A DNA stretch of 33,243 nucleotides from Armatimonadota bacterium. Lineage in GTDB: Bacteria > Armatimonadota > Zipacnadia > Zipacnadales > UBA11051. Positions within the stretch are counted from its first letter, which is position 1; each line of letters starts with the position of its first letter. The translations under genes and the position numbers were made by a program. Below, in pieces: positions 1-6,769 of this stretch. The notes under the pieces were generated by a model. It worked only from the letters and a program-made list of their open reading frames with translations. It made no database searches and was not told where the DNA came from. Where the stretch lies: positions 1 to 33,243 of the forward strand of contig JABLXH010000095.1 in NCBI GenBank assembly GCA_013178155.1. The letters run 5' to 3'.

Positions 1-421
1 CCAGCACCCGGAGAGGCTGGGCAGCTTCGGGCTGGTCAAGCAGGCTGGACGCGATAGGGTCGGCCGCGAGGAAGATGATCAGCGCAAGGACCCCGCCGCC
101 CAACCAGGCGGCCCAGGCCGCCAGCCACAGTACGCCGGCCGCGTGCTCCTTCTCGTCGCGAGCGACGTGATGCGGCAGATAGCGCATCACGGTGCGAATG
201 AGCCCGCCCGTGAAGGACATCTCCACCGCTGACCAGAAGGTGAGGCTGTAGTTGAACAGGCCCAGCACGCTGGCGCCCAGCAGGCGGGCGATCAGCCAGT
301 GTGTGGCGAACTTCAGCACTTGCTGCGCCGCGATGCCGGCGAACTGTGTGGCAGCGCCGACACCAAGACGGCGACCAACCGGCCCTGTTGACAGGTCCCT
401 GCTCGGGCTATCGTCTGCCAT
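1..421 (-). CDS. Polysaccharide flippase, MOP/Wzx-like (N-terminal part)
   Basis: An open frame runs from an ATG at 421 down to the left edge, about 140 codons, with no stop. The reading begins MADDSPSRDLSTGPVGRRLG, then a glycine- and alanine-rich amphipathic stretch containing AQQVLKFATHWLIARLLGA. This 'xxARxLGAxxxGxFxY' pattern is typical of the first two helices of oligosaccharide flippases of the MOP superfamily (Wzx/RfbX type). A second strong membrane helix lies near residues 95-120. Such proteins move lipid-linked glycans across the inner membrane. It is divergent from the MFS gene. A promoter and a perfect hairpin lie in its leader. No strong Shine-Dalgarno precedes the ATG. The C-terminal two thirds are outside the window, so the exact family is inferred. 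Confidence 0.8.
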   Translation of the reverse strand, partial: MADDSPSRDLSTGPVGRRLGVGAATQFAGIAAQQVLKFATHWLIARLLGASVLGLFNYSLTFWSAVEMSFTGGLIRTVMRYLPHHVARDEKEHAAGVLWLAAWAAWLGGGVLALIIFLAADPIASSLLDQPEAAQPLRVL

Positions 422-453
422 GTTCAGTCGTCCATCACTCAGATGCAAGAACA

Positions 454-484
454 CAGGCGAGAGACGCCGCTTCGCTCTCGCCTG
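454..484. promoter_or_regulatory. Perfect 10-bp inverted repeat in the flippase leader
   Basis: CAGGCGAGAG at 454-463 is matched exactly by CTCTCGCCTG at 475-484, with an 11-base loop. It lies 33 bases upstream of the flippase ATG and downstream of that gene's predicted promoter, so the flippase mRNA would carry it as a stable stem-loop. It could be an operator, an attenuator-like leader hairpin or a structure affecting mRNA stability. There is no T tract on either side, so it is not a standard terminator. Confidence 0.5.
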
Positions 485-508
485 CCCCCAGTCGTGTTGC
501 CTGCCCCG

Positions 509-536
509 ATTATCCCACAAATCGCCGGATAAGCAA
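509..536 (-). promoter_or_regulatory. Sigma-70-like promoter for the flippase gene
   Basis: On the minus strand TTGCTT (536-531) and GATAAT (514-509) are separated by 16 bases, close to the TTGACA/TATAAT consensus. Transcription would start near 502, leaving a leader of about 80 bases that contains the inverted repeat at 454-484. Assigned from sequence match only. Confidence 0.55.
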
Positions 537-612
537 GCAGGACATGAGCGGCGGCCGCTGGAAAGCGCCGGTGGTCTTTGCTTCTTTCGCCCGAGGTGAA
601 GTGGAGAAACCC

Positions 613-1962
613 ATGGACGCGATTGCCGCTCCCCCTGACCACGACGCGGACCTGATCCCGCCCCGGCCTCTGCGCCACCACTTGGCTCTGACGATCTACT
701 GGCTCAGTAACTCACTGCTCTGGGGCTGTCTGCTGCACACGGGCCTGCAGAGCCGCCTGGGCGACTGGTTCGGCGAGGGCACCATCGGGCTTTACTTCGG
801 AATCCTGGGCGCGGTTGGCGGAGTGGTCGGAACCATCACCCAGATGGTCATCGGAGCCTTCAGCGACCGCTCTACCCACCCCTGGGGTCGCCGCCGGCCG
901 TTTCTGGTAGCTGGTGTGCTGTGGGGAGCCGGAGCCCTGGTGCTGCTGGGCCGTTCACATTCCTTCTGGCCGCTGGCCGGGGCCTTGATGCTGCTGCAAC
1001 TGGGCACCAACGCCGCACTGGGGCCCTTCTCTGCCCTCCTCCCCGACACGGTAAACCCACGAGAGCATGGCAAAGCCTCGGGCCTTCTTGGGGTGGCGAG
1101 GCTGCTCGGCGACGTGGGGGGGCTCATCCTGGCAGCGGCCTTCATGGGGGCGGAGGGCCTGCCACCCGAGCAGAAGGCTCTGCTGCACGATGCGCGCTTC
1201 CCGGCGATGTGCAACCTGATGGCGGGGTTCATGCTCCTGACGATGGTGATTAGCTGCATCACCATCCGCGAGAAGCGCCTGCTCTCGCGACCGGGGGCCA
1301 CAGTCCGGCAGGTATTGCTGGGTACCTTCAACGTAGACGTGCGGGGCAACCCGGACTTCTTCTGGCTGTCACTCTCCCGCGCCGTCACCAACATCGGCTT
1401 CTACATGTTCCTGCAGGTAACGATCCTCTACCTGCAGTTCAGCCTGGGAATGCCCAATCCCGAGGAAGCCAACATGAAGCTCATGATCCCGGCCATCGTA
1501 GCAGCCGGCATCGGCAGCGTGGTCTCCGGCGCGCTATCCGACCGTTACGGGCGCCGGCCGCTGATCTTTGCCTCCCAGTACATCATGGCTGGCGCCTGCG
1601 TCGTCTTCGTCTTCGCCCCCAACATCACGTGGGCCTATGTCGCCGGGATACCCGCCGGGCTGGCCTATGGCATCTTTACGGCCGTGGAATGGGCCCTGGC
1701 CTGTAATCTCCTGCCCAAAGGCGAAGCGGCCCGCTATCTGGGCGTCTGGAACGCCTCCGCCGTCGTGCCCCAGGTGCTGGCCTTCGCCATCGCCCCGCCC
1801 CTGGGCAGCACCATCTCCCGCCTGGTCCCCGGACTTGGCTGGCGGGTGGACTTCGCCGTGACTGTGGTGCTGTGCATCGTCGGCGCGTACTTCCTGAAAC
1901 ATGTCCACGAGCGGCGCGACGTCGCCAGAGGCAGCACGACTGACGCACAGCGCCTTACTTAG
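613..1962 (+). CDS. MFS transporter, sugar-carrier type
   Basis: A 449-residue integral membrane protein of the major facilitator superfamily with about 12 hydrophobic segments in two halves. The loop after helix 2 carries GAFSDRSTHPWGRRRPF (near residues 81-97), the D-R-x-GRRRP signature seen in GPH/SLC45-like sugar carriers. The second half repeats it as SGALSDRYGRRPLIF. A sugar or oligosaccharide substrate is inferred from this signature and from the glycosidase-rich surroundings. The ATG at 613 was chosen because GGAG lies six bases upstream at 603-606 and the residues that follow look like a carrier N-terminus. The frame stays open upstream to 301, but that extension overlaps the divergent flippase gene and has no transporter character. 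The vapBC promoter begins four bases after the stop codon. Confidence 0.88.
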   Translation: MDAIAAPPDHDADLIPPRPLRHHLALTIYWLSNSLLWGCLLHTGLQSRLGDWFGEGTIGLYFGILGAVGGVVGTITQMVIGAFSDRSTHPWGRRRPFLVAGVLWGAGALVLLGRSHSFWPLAGALMLLQLGTNAALGPFSALLPDTVNPREHGKASGLLGVARLLGDVGGLILAAAFMGAEGLPPEQKALLHDARFPAMCNLMAGFMLLTMVISCITIREKRLLSRPGATVRQVLLGTFNVDVRGNPDFFWLSLSRAVTNIGFYMFLQVTILYLQFSLGMPNPEEANMKLMIPAIVAAGIGSVVSGALSDRYGRRPLIFASQYIMAGACVVFVFAPNITWAYVAGIPAGLAYGIFTAVEWALACNLLPKGEAARYLGVWNASAVVPQVLAFAIAPPLGSTISRLVPGLGWRVDFAVTVVLCIVGAYFLKHVHERRDVARGSTTDAQRLT

Positions 1963-1965
1963 AGG

Positions 1966-1994
1966 TTGACATTAGACCCACGGTAGCATAGAAT
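1966..1994 (+). promoter_or_regulatory. Near-consensus sigma-70 promoter of vapBC
   Basis: TTGACA at 1966-1971, a 17-base spacer, then TAGAAT at 1989-1994. The -35 box matches the consensus fully and the -10 box at five of six positions. It starts four bases after the MFS stop codon, so the toxin-antitoxin pair has its own promoter. Transcription would start near 2001, giving a 30-base leader with GGGAG at 2019-2023 before the antitoxin ATG. Confidence 0.8.
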
Positions 1995-2030
1995 CCTCAC
2001 GATAGGGCCTCCACTTTCGGGAGTAAGACA

Positions 2031-2240
2031 ATGGCTATCACGACCGTTTCGTCCAAGTACCAGATCGTTATCCCCAAGGAAGTCCGGGAGCGGATGAAGC
2101 TCAAGCCCGGTCAGAAGTTGGGGATACTCATGAAAGGCAGGCACGCGGTCCTGGTGCCAGTGCGGCCGATCGAAGAGCTTCGCGGGATCGCCAGAGGCGC
2201 CAGCATGGAGGGTTACCGCGAGGAGGAGGACCGCTATTGA
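2031..2240 (+). CDS. vapB: AbrB/MazE-family antitoxin (VapB-type)
   Basis: A 69-residue protein. Residues 1-46 fit the SpoVT/AbrB swapped-hairpin DNA-binding fold: 'TVSSKYQIVIPKEVRERM' followed by 'LKPGQKLGIL'. The acidic C-terminal tail (YREEEDRY) is the usual toxin-binding end of such antitoxins. It should neutralise the PIN-domain ribonuclease encoded next and repress the shared promoter at 1966-1994. The gene overlaps the toxin start by four bases (TTGA), and the toxin's Shine-Dalgarno lies inside this gene, so the two are translationally coupled. The family is recognised with confidence; the RNA target cannot be read from sequence. Confidence 0.88.
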   Translation: MAITTVSSKYQIVIPKEVRERMKLKPGQKLGILMKGRHAVLVPVRPIEELRGIARGASMEGYREEEDRY

Positions 2241-2620
2241 TCGTCATCGACTCCTCCGCATGGCTGCACTATTTCCTGGATGACGCGTTGGCCGATGCCT
2301 TTGCCGTGTACGCCGAGGGCGACGAGCCCATACTGGTCCCGGCTGTCGTTATCTACGAGGTCTACAAGACACTGCGGCGCGAGGTCTCCCAGGAGCTGGC
2401 GGACGAGGCCGCCCTGCATCTCAGTCGTCTGACGGTGGTCCCCTTCGACAGCGACGATGCGCTTGCCGCCGCCGACACCAGTCTGAAGCATGGCCTGCCC
2501 TTCGCGGACTCGATGATCTATTCGGTGGCCGAGGCATACGAGGCCACACTCGTGACCAGCGACACCCATTTCGCCGGGCTGCCCGGCGTCGAGTACATCG
2601 GACCCGAGACGACACCGTAG
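2237..2620 (+). CDS. vapC: PIN-domain ribonuclease toxin (VapC-type)
   Basis: A 127-residue PIN-domain protein. The acidic residues of the metal-binding active site are all present: D5 (VIDSSAW), E41 (VIYEVYKTL), D91 (PFADSMIY) and D109 (TSDTHF). VapC toxins are Mg-dependent endoribonucleases that cut tRNA or rRNA and stop growth. Translation starts at TTG 2237, overlapping the antitoxin stop codon. The AGGAGGAGGA run at 2221-2230, six bases upstream, is a near-perfect ribosome-binding site and decides this start. All catalytic residues are intact, so the toxin should be active. The family is certain from the motifs; substrate unknown. Confidence 0.9.
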   Translation: MIVIDSSAWLHYFLDDALADAFAVYAEGDEPILVPAVVIYEVYKTLRREVSQELADEAALHLSRLTVVPFDSDDALAAADTSLKHGLPFADSMIYSVAEAYEATLVTSDTHFAGLPGVEYIGPETTP

Positions 2621-2635
2621 GCGTAAGCTCCAAGA

Positions 2636-2655
2636 GGCGGGAAGAAAGACCCGCC
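2636..2655 (+). terminator. Hairpin after vapC, terminator-like
   Basis: GGCGGG (2636-2641) pairs exactly with CCCGCC (2650-2655) around an eight-base A-rich loop, 15 bases after the vapC stop. There is no following T tract, so intrinsic termination is only possible, not shown. The octamer GCTCCAAG flanks it as a short direct repeat at about 2627 and 2662. Confidence 0.3.
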
Positions 2656-2699
2656 GCGGAGGCTCCAAGGGCCAAAGCAACGCCAAGACAGCGACACAA

Positions 2700-2710
2700 T
2701 GGTATATACT
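2700..2710 (+). promoter_or_regulatory. Extended -10 promoter for the 2733 gene
   Basis: TGGTATATACT at 2700-2710 offers TG-N-TATATA as an extended -10 element, or TATACT at 2705-2710. There is no good -35 box. Transcription would start near 2715, giving an 18-base leader that holds GGAGG (2720-2724), eight bases before the ATG at 2733. Confidence 0.45.
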
Positions 2711-2732
2711 GAAAACGCTGGAGGCCTGTCCC

Positions 2733-3929
2733 ATGAAGCTCTGCTACCATATGGCGCTATACGTTAGCACGCTAATGAGCGCCTTGTGCGCCCTGGCTGC
2801 CACGACCGAGGTTTCACCCATCGCTGACCAATGCCGCGAGGACCTTGCCCAGCGCCTCAAAGTCCCGGCGGCTGACGTGACCGTCGAGGAAGTGAAGGCC
2901 GTGACCTTCCCCGACGGCTCTCTGGGCCTTCCGCGTCCGGGCGAGATGTACACCCAGGCTCTCGTGGGGGGGCACACTCTCATTCTCAAGGCACGCAACT
3001 GGCCCTACCTCTACACCGCCAGCGCTCAAACCTTCCGCTACGGTGGGCCGCTGGACGCGTGGCGCTTCAGTGCTCTGTACATCGAGCCTATTCCCCAGGA
3101 GGCCAACCTGAACGGCAACCTGGTCCAGGTGTCGTTGGCGGGGACCAATCCCCGGATGCTGTTGTCTGAAGTCAATGACTTCTGGCCTCAGCCCGACGGC
3201 GGCATCCTGGCCAAGCGGCGCACTTCTCGGTCAGGGCATGATCTGCTGTACCGGCCCGCCAAACCGGACGCCGAGACGGTACGTCTGGGCGGAGCCATGG
3301 ACTTTGCTGCCGCCACCACCAACGCCGATGCCACCCGCTGGGCCGCCATCCGTCGTCCGCGAGTGGGAACCGACTGGGAACTGGCATTCGGCTCGCTGGA
3401 CGGCAGTGAGAGCGCCAATGTGGAGCCCTGCGACTTCCCGGAAGGCACCCGTCCGGCGGGCCTCTGGTGGGACGAAGTGGGGCTGGTGGCTCTGCTGGTC
3501 TCAGACGACATCAGCGGTTACTACCGAAAGGAACCCCTTGAGGGTGGTTGGGAGCGACTGCCGCACTACGCGCCTCCCGGCGCCGGTGACTTCGTCCTTA
3601 GCCGCAGCGAGACGCTGGATGTCGAGACAGTCGAGGTAGAGGGCAAGCCGGTCACTCGCATCACGCGCGTATGGTTCACGGGCGACGAGAACCCGGTCGC
3701 CACCATCGAGGGCCTGACCCTGCACGCCGCCTGCCTGGATCCCGGACAGCGCTTCGTGCTGGTCTCGGGGCGACAGGACGACAAGCTACGCGCGTACACG
3801 GTGGACCTGGTCAGCGGCGAGGTGTTGCCGACCACCCCCGCGGAGGTTCAGGGACCGGTGAAGCTCTACCCGATCCCGCCCCATGTGTGGCTGGAGATCG
3901 CCAGTGTGACCGTTGAGAGGGAGGAGTAG
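2733..3929 (+). CDS. Exported protein with PQPGM-like motif
   Basis: A 398-residue protein of unknown function. Residues 1-23 form a signal peptide (hydrophobic core ALYVSTLMSALCALAA). Residues 27-100 match a small domain widespread in secreted bacterial proteins: a predicted helix 'QCREDLAQRLKV', then 'VTFPDGSLGLPRPGEMYTQA' and a short beta hairpin. The usual form is WPDxSLGCPQPGMxYTQ, so the Cys-Pro-Gln is replaced here by Leu-Pro-Arg. The remaining 300 residues are beta-rich with repeated Trp/Asp turns (FWPQPDGGI, LWWDEVGLV), perhaps a propeller-like fold, but no family could be assigned. The start is set by GGAGG at 2720-2724. It stands alone between vapC and the isomerase gene. Confidence 0.7.
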   Translation: MKLCYHMALYVSTLMSALCALAATTEVSPIADQCREDLAQRLKVPAADVTVEEVKAVTFPDGSLGLPRPGEMYTQALVGGHTLILKARNWPYLYTASAQTFRYGGPLDAWRFSALYIEPIPQEANLNGNLVQVSLAGTNPRMLLSEVNDFWPQPDGGILAKRRTSRSGHDLLYRPAKPDAETVRLGGAMDFAAATTNADATRWAAIRRPRVGTDWELAFGSLDGSESANVEPCDFPEGTRPAGLWWDEVGLVALLVSDDISGYYRKEPLEGGWERLPHYAPPGAGDFVLSRSETLDVETVEVEGKPVTRITRVWFTGDENPVATIEGLTLHAACLDPGQRFVLVSGRQDDKLRAYTVDLVSGEVLPTTPAEVQGPVKLYPIPPHVWLEIASVTVEREE

Positions 3930-4024
3930 ACTCCGGCGTTCGGCCCTGATGGCGGAGGAGGGGCCACGTAGTCGCCAGCCTCAGACCACTTTCACAGCAG
4001 TCCGCTCCTGTCCGCGGAGGAAAG

Positions 4025-4069
4025 ATGCGCTGCCGCAGCGAAACGCTGCGGCAGTCTCGTTACCGCTGA
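4025..4069 (+). CDS. Possible 14-codon leader ORF upstream of the isomerase gene
   Basis: ATG at 4025 is preceded by GGAGG at 4016-4020 with four bases between. The frame reads MRCRSETLRQSRYR and stops with TGA at 4067-4069, 32 bases before the isomerase ATG. Five of 14 residues are arginine. The perfect hairpin at 4030-4054 lies wholly inside it, so a ribosome translating it would melt that stem. It may be a regulatory leader peptide, or chance in GC-rich DNA. No paralogue is available to test this. Confidence 0.3.
   Translation: MRCRSETLRQSRYR
4030..4054 (+). terminator. Perfect 11-bp hairpin with AAA loop
   Basis: CTGCCGCAGCG (4030-4040), loop AAA, then CGCTGCGGCAG (4044-4054). All 11 pairs match and seven of them are G-C. 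It lies about 100 bases after the stop of the 2733 gene and 47 bases before the isomerase start. TCTCGTT follows, with only a weak T content. It could end the upstream transcript or act in the isomerase leader together with the small ORF. Confidence 0.5.
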
Positions 4070-4101
4070 CTGCTCAGTCTCCCCAAAGGAGTTGATGCAC
4101 T

Positions 4102-5808
4102 ATGCTTAAGGCCTTGCCTCTGCAGGAGAAAGCCGTTCCCGGGATGCCGGTCATCGGCGTCTTCGCCACCAGCGATCCGCGCATTGATGCCGCCAGTCGT
4201 GAGCGTTGCGTCAATATCGTCGAGATGGTTGCCAAGCACCTGGCCAAGGAGGTCAAGACGCCGCATGGGGAGGTGAAGGTGGTCTGGACCCCGGTGCTCA
4301 TTGATGGCGAGGCCCAGGCCGATGTGGTGGCCCAACAGTTCCACGCCGAGGGTGTGAACATCCTGGTGTGCGCCCCGGACACGTGGGCCTTCCCACAGCT
4401 CAGTCTCATCTCGCTGCTCTCCCAGTTCCCGGCGGATACGCCCATCAACCTGACCTGCGGCAACTCCGGCCCCAAGCCTGGCGTGGTCTTCACCCATGCG
4501 GCCAGCGGGGCCATCAGCCAGTATGGCAAGCTGATCCACATCAACGTCGGAACCTGGCCCGACACCGGGCAGAAGCCCAAGATGACCGACGCCACCGCCG
4601 AGGCACTGGTGGACTGGTGCTATGGCGCAGTCACCCGGCAGGCGCTCAAGGGACGCCGCGTGGTGATCTTTGGGCATGACTCCATGGGCATGGAGACGGC
4701 CCTGGCTCACATCATCCCCACCCGCCGCACCTTCGGCATGGAGATCACCCGCCTGGACATGAAGCTGCTGGCCGACATGCTCGCCAAGCAGGCTTACGAC
4801 GCCGAGGAGCTGAAGGCGCTCCGAGCCTGGTGCAAGCGCTACGTCGGTGACCGCGTTGAGCTTCGGGACGAGGCCGACGAGGCGCGTTTCCAGCAGTCGC
4901 TGGCGATGTACCTGATCGTACGTGACATCATGGCCGACCTGAACGCGGTCGGTGGCGGGTTCATGAGTCAGTTGGAGTGGGGGTCGGATCGCCGGGGGCT
5001 GCCGCTGCCGGTGGCGGACGTGATGGAATCGCTGTTCAACAGCACCTTCGACCACAACGGGCGCAAGGCCCCTCTCCCCTATGCCACCGAGGCCGATGTA
5101 CAGGGCCTGCTGACCATGCTGTTCTTCACCTGGCTCACCGCCGGCAACCCGCCGCTGTTCATGGATTTCCGCAAGGTGTGGGAGCCCTGGGAGATCAACG
5201 CCCTGGCGGAGAAGCTGGGCCTGGGTAACGTCGAGCCGGATGCGCTGTGGCGGCGCAAGGGCCTGGTGGATGGAGACAACTCGGGCAGCGCTGCCTTCGA
5301 CTGGGCGGCCAGGCCGGGGGCCAGTGTCAAGGAGATCATGGCCGGCGTCAGCTTCCCCCTGGCGGACGAGTTCTACTTCCCGGGCCTGGGCAACTCGGTC
5401 ACCTTCTTCACCCCGGGCGGCATTGAGGGCATCGCCGGACGCATGGCCTACAGCGCCCTGAACAACTGCTTCAGCCTGATCTGGGACGAGGCCTGCACCA
5501 CTGACCTGCCTGGCGAGCTGGGGCAGGCGGTGGCCAACACCTCCACTCCGACCTGGCCCCACACCTTCGTGGTGCCGAAGTATGCGACTATGGGCGAGTA
5601 CAAGCAGTTCGCCCCCGCCAACCACTTCCACATGACCTGGAACCTCAAGCCCGCGCGGCTGCAGTACTGGATGGATCTGGCCAATGTACTGTCAGTGACT
5701 CCGTGGCAGGCGCGACCGGGATATGTGGAAGGCGTGGACCGGCCGACACCGCTGCTGTACCTGCAGAACGGCGGCGAGAACGCGACGAAGATGATGCTTG
5801 CCCGGTAG
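4102..5808 (+). CDS. L-fucose isomerase-like enzyme (FucI/AraA superfamily)
   Basis: A 568-residue cytoplasmic protein, close to the length of L-fucose isomerase, which converts L-fucose to L-fuculose using Mn2+. The first 150 residues fit the Rossmann-like substrate domain. The middle reads NSTFDHNG (D317), and 'DNSGSAAFD' follows near residue 394; both match FucI landmarks. Likely metal ligands are E292 (QLEWGSD), D317 and H508 (PANHFH), the order seen in FucI. 'FTPGGIEG' and 'TSTPTWPHTF' near residues 435-490 fit the C-terminal domain. Exact sugar specificity is not readable; fucose, arabinose or a related deoxy sugar are possible. GGAG at 4088-4091 lies ten bases before the ATG. No kinase or aldolase gene is adjacent. 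Confidence 0.78.
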   Translation: MLKALPLQEKAVPGMPVIGVFATSDPRIDAASRERCVNIVEMVAKHLAKEVKTPHGEVKVVWTPVLIDGEAQADVVAQQFHAEGVNILVCAPDTWAFPQLSLISLLSQFPADTPINLTCGNSGPKPGVVFTHAASGAISQYGKLIHINVGTWPDTGQKPKMTDATAEALVDWCYGAVTRQALKGRRVVIFGHDSMGMETALAHIIPTRRTFGMEITRLDMKLLADMLAKQAYDAEELKALRAWCKRYVGDRVELRDEADEARFQQSLAMYLIVRDIMADLNAVGGGFMSQLEWGSDRRGLPLPVADVMESLFNSTFDHNGRKAPLPYATEADVQGLLTMLFFTWLTAGNPPLFMDFRKVWEPWEINALAEKLGLGNVEPDALWRRKGLVDGDNSGSAAFDWAARPGASVKEIMAGVSFPLADEFYFPGLGNSVTFFTPGGIEGIAGRMAYSALNNCFSLIWDEACTTDLPGELGQAVANTSTPTWPHTFVVPKYATMGEYKQFAPANHFHMTWNLKPARLQYWMDLANVLSVTPWQARPGYVEGVDRPTPLLYLQNGGENATKMMLAR

Positions 5809-5810
5809 GA

Positions 5811-5953
5811 GCGCTCGCCAGAGCGCGAGGAATCTGGCTCACCAGAGCGCGCTGGACCTGCGGCGGTGGGAACGCTTACCTGCGGACGCTTGGGTCCGGC
5901 GAGGGCAAGGGAGCGGCAAACAACACGGGGCGCGGTCAGCGGTGGCCGCGCCC
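5811..5953 (+). repeat. Hairpins and short repeats after the isomerase gene
   Basis: The 232-base gap before the protease gene holds three small structures and no gene. GCGCTC (5811-5816) pairs with GAGCGC (5821-5826) three bases after the stop. The decamer CCAGAGCGCG occurs at 5818-5827 and again at 5842-5851. GGGCGCGG (5928-5935) pairs with CCGCGCCC (5946-5953). None is followed by a T tract. They may end transcription or be remains of a dispersed intergenic repeat. Confidence 0.35.
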
Positions 5954-6040
5954 TCGTAACATTATCCGCGGGTTTCTCACATCTCCCGCAAACCTGCCGT
6001 ACCAGAAGGAAAGCGCGACTGCGATCACGAAGAGTTCAGC

Positions 6041-6670
6041 ATGAGTTGGTCAAACCGACACGTGCGAGGGATAGTGCTGACGCTGGTCTTCAGCACCATG
6101 GCTGTGATGCAGTATGCTCACAGCCAGCGGGTAAGGCTGGGTGACACCACAAGGCTGCTGGTGGTACCGGTGGGGGATGTGGACAGGCGCCTCGTGGTTG
6201 CTGTCGCGCAAGAGGTGGCGCGAGCTTACGGCATGCTCCCGCAGATCGCCACGACCAGCACTGCCCTCCCTCCTGGCGGCCTGCACCCGGTCCGCGGCCA
6301 GTACCTGGCCAGCACCCTCCGTGCGTGCCTGCGACCGGACGACCGTAGCTCTGAGGTCATTGTCCTGGGCATCACCGAGGCTGACATCTATGCCCCAGGG
6401 CTGAACTTCGTGTTCGGCGAGGCTGACCTGCCGGGGAACACCGCTGTTCTCTCCCTGGCGCACCTGCGTCCCACGACCCCCGGAGGACACATCTCTTACT
6501 CTCACCTCGCCGAACGTGCAGCCAAGGTGGCGGTACACGAGGTGGGCCATCTGCTGGGGCTGGAGCACTGCCGGGACGAGCGTTGCGTCATGCAGTTTGC
6601 CAACTCCGCCTCAGCCCTGGATGCTACCTCCTGCGAGCTCTGTCCGGCCTGCCAGCGGGAACTCCGGTAG
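6041..6670 (+). CDS. amzA: Archaemetzincin-type zinc protease (M54), membrane-targeted
   Basis: A 209-residue protein with the full archaemetzincin signature: HEVGHLLGLEHC at residues 166-177, giving zinc ligands H166, H170 and H176 and catalytic E167. C177, C182, C201 and C204 form the second, structural zinc site; the last pair sits in LCPACQREL. M184 (CVMQF) is the Met-turn methionine. Peptidase family M54 enzymes are usually cytosolic proteins without a signal. Here residues 10-27 form a hydrophobic helix ending AHS-QR, which looks like a signal peptide or membrane anchor. The ATG has only GAAGAG upstream, so the start is less certain. The regulator gene follows 99 bases later from its own promoter. 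Confidence 0.88.
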   Translation: MSWSNRHVRGIVLTLVFSTMAVMQYAHSQRVRLGDTTRLLVVPVGDVDRRLVVAVAQEVARAYGMLPQIATTSTALPPGGLHPVRGQYLASTLRACLRPDDRSSEVIVLGITEADIYAPGLNFVFGEADLPGNTAVLSLAHLRPTTPGGHISYSHLAERAAKVAVHEVGHLLGLEHCRDERCVMQFANSASALDATSCELCPACQRELR

Positions 6671-6734
6671 TGCGTCGGGCGACGCGCCAGCGCCGACATC
6701 TTGGGGGCCCCCCTCGTCTTGGGGCAGGATGTAT

Positions 6735-6763
6735 TTGACGACACCCTCGTCACGACCTATTCT
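6735..6763 (+). promoter_or_regulatory. Sigma-70-like promoter, apparently leaderless
   Basis: TTGACG (6735-6740), a 17-base spacer, then TATTCT (6758-6763). Only six bases separate the -10 box from the ATG at 6770, so the predicted first transcribed base is the A of the start codon. No ribosome-binding site could fit. This supports a leaderless mRNA for the regulator. Confidence 0.65.
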
Positions 6764-6769
6764 TGCCAC

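Noticed and set aside
301-612. Upstream extension of the MFS frame to an ATG at 301
   Set aside because: It would overlap the divergent flippase gene and its leader, and GGAG six bases before 613 marks the real start.
4060-5631. Long minus-strand open frame (523 codons) opposite the isomerase gene
   Set aside because: The plus strand encodes a recognisable isomerase with conserved motifs. High GC removes stops from the opposite frame, and the antisense protein has no domain.
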